Source: Mariannaea sp. PMI_226 (taxonomy: Eukaryota; Ascomycota; Sordariomycetes; Hypocreales; Nectriaceae). From it: a stretch of 64,000 nt of DNA. The DNA lies in contig JANFOG010000009.1 in the NCBI GenBank assembly GCA_024336345.1, forward strand, positions 558,001-622,000, written 5' to 3'. The notes beneath the pieces were generated by a model, which did no database searches, was not told the origin of the DNA, and saw only the letters and a list, made by a program, of their open reading frames with translations. Of this stretch, positions 59,644 through 64,000 are shown piece after piece; within the stretch, counting starts at the first letter, position 1; every line of letters begins with the position of its first letter. The position numbers and the translations under genes were made by a program.

Positions 59644-61431
59644 TTAATCATCATCGTTCTCCACGTCTGGTTGAACCTGGTGCTCAGATAAACGTGGGTT
59701 TCGCAACGCAAGCGCAAATCCGATCATTGGAACACACAAGCAAATGCCAGCAATGCAAAGTAATTGTTGCACAGAACGGTAACTATCGATAATGGCACCT
59801 CGGATAGGCGATCCTACCTCATAGAGAGGGACAACGTCGAAAGGCGCGTTGTACACTGCTGATGCCAATGTCCTGTTCGGCTGAAACGCAAGGTTGGACT
59901 CCAAATTCTTATAGAGTGTTTGTGTCCAGATGATACCTGCTAGCGATGTGCCAAAAGCGCTTCCAACGTTATAAAATGAAAGGTAGAGCCCAGTCAAGAT
60001 AGCCACGTGTTGGCGTGAAGCAGATGCTTGAATAGATGCTTGTGTTGGGTATGCAAAGAAGCCTCCGGCGACTCCAAGTAAAACTTGAGCAGAAATGATG
60101 CCTATTCTTGACGCACTAGAAGCTCCTCCAGGATGAGAGATGAGGACGGCGAATGCGACCATGAAAAGAATAGTACCACCAACAATAATATATTTGAGCC
60201 GCCGAATCTTGTATATGACAAGACCGCTAATCATCCCGCTAAGGACTCCAAAGAAGGAAAAGAATGACAGGATCCTTGTGGCACTATCGATGTGGAAGTC
60301 AAAGGCGACGACCAGGACTGTGTAGAGGTAGTTTCCCTGGGTTGACCATGCAAAGTTGAGCAAGCTGCGCACGGCCAATGCGGCCCAAACTCCTCGGTCC
60401 CGAAGGAGGTGGAAAGGCACAAGAGGGTTATTTGCTCCCGCCTTTTCCCACATAATAAACGCAGGCACACAGCAGAAACCGAGCATGAGCGGGAGGAGGA
60501 TGCGAAGGTCCTGCCAATGCGATACCTCTCCTCCAGCAACCGTGAGCGGGGCAAGCACCAGAGAAAAGGCTGCAATGAGAGTCAAAAGTCCAATCCCATC
60601 GATTTGTTTCCACATATCGGCTAGTGGGCGCTTGGAGGCGGATTGGCCTTGACTGGCGTCCTCAAACTTGCGAGCTCGGCTTTCGATGGAATACAGGCAG
60701 GTAAGCAAAGGCAATGAAGCAATAGGATAGATCACGCTCCACATGCCGAGGCCCCATCGCCAAGTCGTTCTGTTCAAGACAGCAGATGTGATGTTTCCAC
60801 TGATCCATGTGTTGATCAGGAAGGGGATAGCAGGAATATAGCTGAAGAATACCCGCGCTCTCATGGACGAAAAGTCGGCAACGAGCACCTCCAGGAGCAG
60901 AACTATTACGATGTACCCTGCCTGGTATATGATGGAGCCGGTGCAGAACAACTCAACAGACTGTGCGCTCGCCTCGATGGCAATGCCGACCGTATAAAGA
61001 ATGGTGGAGATGACAATGACTTCGAAGCGGCCAACCACGTCAGCGATCTTGGCGGCGGTCGGTTGGACTGCGACAGCGATAACGCTTCGCAGGACATTAA
61101 TAGTCGACGTATACGAGTGAAGGTTGAAGCTAGATGTGGCATACGGTTGGTACGCCAAGCGAACTTGACTCTCCAGACCGTAAGCGTACCCAACGATAAA
61201 AATGCCCAGGAAGAGCCAGATACGATCGCGCGTTGTGAGGTGTTCCGAGATGAATGTCATCCGCGCCACTCCAGACGACTCAGATGAAGGCTTCAAGCCC
61301 TGGTGCTCTCCGCCTGAAATACTCTCCGCATGGTGAGGGAATTGTTCCGAGGACGTCGACGACCTGCGAGGCTGCGCGGGCTGTGTTAGGGTGTGCCCCA
61401 GCAGCGGCGCTGCTTCGCCGGCCGAGTCCAT
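59644..61431 (-). CDS. siderophore-iron MFS transporter (SIT family)
   Basis: An intronless 595-aa permease of the siderophore-iron transporter branch (14 TM), which takes up ferric siderophores. A hydrophilic N-terminus of about 65 residues leads to IWLFLGIFIVGYAYGLESQVRLAYQPYATSSF, the SIT signature around TM1. Then come KIADVVGRFEVI, YIPAIPFLINTWISG, TTWRWGLGMWSVIYP and the C-terminal LTGLYLSFYNVGSAFGTSLAGIIWT. The last is followed by a loop and AIIDSYRSVQQLLCIAG. The start at 61431 is the first ATG (MDSAGEAAPLL); the open frame extends upstream without one. ATCTGATAA with a second GATAA lies about 170 bp upstream, matching the known iron-responsive GATA-factor consensus. No siderophore synthetase is nearby, so it probably serves uptake of xenosiderophores. 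Confidence 0.92.
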   Translation of the reverse strand: MDSAGEAAPLLGHTLTQPAQPRRSSTSSEQFPHHAESISGGEHQGLKPSSESSGVARMTFISEHLTTRDRIWLFLGIFIVGYAYGLESQVRLAYQPYATSSFNLHSYTSTINVLRSVIAVAVQPTAAKIADVVGRFEVIVISTILYTVGIAIEASAQSVELFCTGSIIYQAGYIVIVLLLEVLVADFSSMRARVFFSYIPAIPFLINTWISGNITSAVLNRTTWRWGLGMWSVIYPIASLPLLTCLYSIESRARKFEDASQGQSASKRPLADMWKQIDGIGLLTLIAAFSLVLAPLTVAGGEVSHWQDLRILLPLMLGFCCVPAFIMWEKAGANNPLVPFHLLRDRGVWAALAVRSLLNFAWSTQGNYLYTVLVVAFDFHIDSATRILSFFSFFGVLSGMISGLVIYKIRRLKYIIVGGTILFMVAFAVLISHPGGASSASRIGIISAQVLLGVAGGFFAYPTQASIQASASRQHVAILTGLYLSFYNVGSAFGTSLAGIIWTQTLYKNLESNLAFQPNRTLASAVYNAPFDVVPLYEVGSPIRGAIIDSYRSVQQLLCIAGICLCVPMIGFALALRNPRLSEHQVQPDVENDDD

Positions 61432-62107
61432 ACTGAAGGCTGTCGGGGGCGCTGTCGTCAAGTAAATCTTGTAGATCGCATCGGCGTGGTTTGGATATGT
61501 CACCTCTTGAGATGGCTACGATGCAGTGCAGCGACCCTGACATTAATGCTACGGTAACGCGTGACCGTGGACCAGTCACCAGGTGCTTCCCAGAGCGGAT
61601 CTGATAAGATAATGTCCAATCGCGACGGATCTAGCCGCAAAATATTATGGGTCGTATGGGCCCTGCTGACGTGAGACAGGTCCCGTGGCGGGCCGTGAAC
61701 CGGTCCCAAAAGCCAAGGACCCCAAGCTGCCTCAGTGGACGCTTCGCCCTGTTCATTGATGGAGGCTTTGAACTAGCAAGCATGGCTAAGCGCTGCAGTC
61801 TTCTGTGCATCCTACATGCTTCTAATGCCAAAAGTCGAAACTCTAAAACCATCACTGGCAGCAGCCTTTCTCCCTAAGTCAAGCACAAAAATATCACGAC
61901 CCCGCCCACCTTTGTAGGGGCGGGTTCAATGGAGCCATCTCTTCACTGACGCAAAGTCACCCTTTTTTCCAAATCATGCAGTCATTCATCATTATTTCCC
62001 ATCGCTCATTAGCTCGCTAAGTCATATATGAACTTCCCAAGGGATAAAAAGGTATCACAAATAAAATAGTCTTCGTAGCCCTACAACGCCCTCGTCATGA
62101 TTTCCCA
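61432..62107. other. intergenic region upstream of the siderophore transporter
   Basis: It carries the GATA-factor site (61599-61607). The rest is the 3' flank of the DUF3176 gene. No coding frame. Confidence 0.55.
61599..61607 (+). promoter_or_regulatory. siderophore GATA-factor (SreA/SRE/Urbs1-type) consensus site
   Basis: ATCTGATAA matches the published ATCWGATAA consensus of iron-repressive fungal GATA factors, and a second GATAA follows at 61605-61611. It sits 168 bp upstream of the siderophore transporter start, so repression under iron sufficiency is expected by inference. Confidence 0.6.
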
Positions 62108-64000
62108 TCATATCCATGTTTCGTCCAGGTTCTGTTTCTCGTCTTGTCTGAGCGCCAACTGGCCGTGACCCTCCCGGTACTCCAGAGCTACTTGGGATTT
62201 CCTTGCTACATCCTCAAGATCACTCACCTCTGCGGCTGCTTGAAGTTCGGTCTTGAGGTCTCCACTGGGAGAATGAGCCAGAATTGCCAGCGAGCTATCT
62301 TTCCAAGGTGGCTGTCGTAAGCGACTGGTCTCCCAGATCGAAAGTACGACAAAGATGAGGCCAATCAGGAGACAGGCCGCCGGAAACGCCAAATATTTCC
62401 ACTCAACCCGAGTAACGATGATATCGACTTTAGCTGTGCCCATTATGGGAGATGACGCTAGCTGGCGATCACGCATCCACTTTGTCAAACTCACGGCTGC
62501 ATTTCGAAGTGTCGCTGCGGAATCACCAGATTCACCCAGCCCGAACATGAAGTCTGCAGGTGCCCTATTTCCAAAGGCTGGATAGATCAGACTTCTCTCC
62601 TCTAAGGAGCAATTCTTGCAAGTTGTGTCCTCGAAACCGTCGCGAAAAATACTGTACAGGGAGTCGATAGAGGCCTGTGTGATGTTGAAATGGCGCTGCG
62701 TGGAGTTATCTGGGCGAGATGTAGTATTTTTCTCAGGTATGGAGATCTGGAGGTCGGTCAAGTTCACATATCCCCATTGATTCATGTCCAAGGTCGAGTT
62801 CGCGATCTCCATATATTCTCTCAAATCTAATTCGAAAGAGGAGTATGAGTCGGAGGTTTTGTTTGACCATGAGGACACGACCGTTTCGTTCAAAACGCCT
62901 TTGTCAATCTTAGTCTCATATTCGTTGACACAAAAATATAGACCACATTCAGTTGCTGTCACTGTTGTATCCTCCCACCAAGTTTTGTTGTCTTTCCAAC
63001 TTGCATTTGCTTCCATGTATTGAATAGCAACAATCATAGTGGTATAGTCTTGAAAATTCAAGGACAATCCGGGGTTTGATGTGACTCTCGTTGATAGGTA
63101 GGTGTCTGGACACAGGAGATTGCCTGGTCCGCATCTTCTTGGGCCGTCGTAATTGGATATGCTGAGGTCTAAGGGGTACCTAATTTCGTATTTTGTGTAG
63201 TTCATAGCTCCCACAAGGCCTCTATTCGCAAAACTGTCGGAATTGCTAACATCTGGAGGCTGTGTGCCGTTCACTAATACCCAGCCCGCTGAAGTTTGCG
63301 CATTTGGGATTCTTGTAATTCCGGATTTTTTTTTGACGTGGCCGGATATGTCGTGGCATCGAGAACATACTGCGATGGAGGGGAAGGGGTCCCATGTGCA
63401 ATTTCCAGAGGCGCATGAGAATGCCGGCCAAAGGTTTTCCTGGGCGACTAGGTAGGAAAAACCATTCCATACAGATGCGGTCATGCCCATGTCTTCACGG
63501 AGACCAGCGCCGAGAATAACGTTGTACGCTGAGCGCTTGCCGTCCGATGTGTTGAATCGCACAGCACCGACCGCTACATCCGTAGAGACGATCCAAGACC
63601 CAGCGTCCAGTCTAGAGCAACTCCCGATTGCTGCACTGCGCGTTGTCTGGCTCGTGTCGGTGGCTGAAATATGTGCATGCTGAGTAGTATTTAGGGCCAC
63701 CGAACGATCCTCAAAGGTAAGGATGACCTGGATGAATGGCTCGTAAGCGAGAAGGATGGGGATGGCCACGGCGCCTAAGGCGACCCAATGTCTATCAGCT
63801 CAAGTCAGTCGAAGCAGTTCCAAGCGAGAGCAAAACATAATTCGAGCTATCGATCGTCCGGCGACAGTAATAGGATGATACTATAAGATAAAATACTCAC
63901 GGACGTCGAAACATTGATTGAAGAAGTCGTAAACATCCCCAAGCGCCCCTACTAGCAGCATCGAAGCGATCAAAATCAATGAGCGGCTCGATAAAAGTGC
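62108..64000 (-). CDS. DUF3176 membrane protein, partial at right edge
   Basis: A two-exon minus-strand gene truncated by the window at its N-terminus. Exon 63791-62108 joins, across a 109-bp intron (63900-63792), to coding sequence from 63901 to beyond 64000. This reads FDAASRGAWGCLRLLQSMFRR then HWVALGAVAIPILLAYEPFIQ, a hallmark of the DUF3176 family. Next is a long extracytoplasmic domain, rich in N-x-S/T sites and with cysteines in SCASGNCTWDPF, SCRCH-like VCSRCHDI, ECGLYFC and CKNCSLEE. A transmembrane segment (AFPAACLLIGLIFVVLSIWE) and a cytosolic tail close it. Family members are large fungal plasma-membrane proteins of unknown function. Expected missing part: the N-terminal membrane segments. 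The visible part is about 590 codons. Confidence 0.85.

Noticed and set aside
60231..60652. Several overlapping frames on both strands
   Set aside because: All lie inside the siderophore transporter and are shadows of it.

Overview
The window is nuclear DNA of a filamentous ascomycete (Pezizomycotina). Most genes carry short GT..AG introns of about 45-110 bp. The families are typical of these fungi: Zn2Cys6 regulators with a fungal-specific middle domain, DHA2 and siderophore MFS permeases, a DUF3176 protein, GMC alcohol oxidase, fasciclin GPI proteins and hydrophobin-like secreted proteins. A Sordariomycete, perhaps Hypocreales, is my guess from protein character only. No tRNA, rRNA, CRISPR array or intact transposon was recognised. 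Gene models were built by hand by joining reading frames at splice sites; nearly all close in frame.

Left part (1-13 kb): a four-exon MFS metabolite permease (-), an intronless F-box protein (+), a weakly supported hypothetical gene (-), a choline-sulfatase-type sulfatase (+) and a vacuolar Ca2+/H+ exchanger homologue (-) that has lost the acidic residues of both ion-binding repeats.

Second part (14-28 kb): a small secondary-metabolism-like trio, made of a meroterpenoid-type methyltransferase (+), a DHA2 drug-efflux MFS (-) and a Zn2Cys6 regulator (+). The last two are divergent over a promoter holding an 8-bp GTCCGACC tandem array rich in CGG triplets. Then come a GPI-anchored fasciclin protein (-), a second Zn2Cys6 regulator (-) whose zinc cluster is split by introns, and an M24 peptidase (-).

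Middle (31-49 kb): an APC-family GABA/choline-type permease (+), two hydrophobin-like secreted proteins about 1.7 kb apart, and a nucleotide-sugar/triose-phosphate translocator with an apparent 6-nt microexon. These are followed by an acidic/basic two-exon protein of unknown function, a GC-rich intronless class C beta-lactamase-like serine hydrolase and a large secreted Ala/Ser-rich protein.

Right part (53-64 kb): an 11-exon peroxisomal-type alcohol (methanol) oxidase, an AAAP amino-acid permease, a siderophore-iron MFS transporter with an upstream match to the siderophore GATA-factor consensus, and a DUF3176 membrane protein cut by the right edge.

Long gene-poor stretches (28-31, 36-39.7 and 49-53.6 kb) separate these blocks and hold only simple repeats and hairpins. 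The accessory content (efflux, secreted proteins, regulators, metabolite uptake) suggests a gene-sparse, environmentally responsive region rather than a single pathway.
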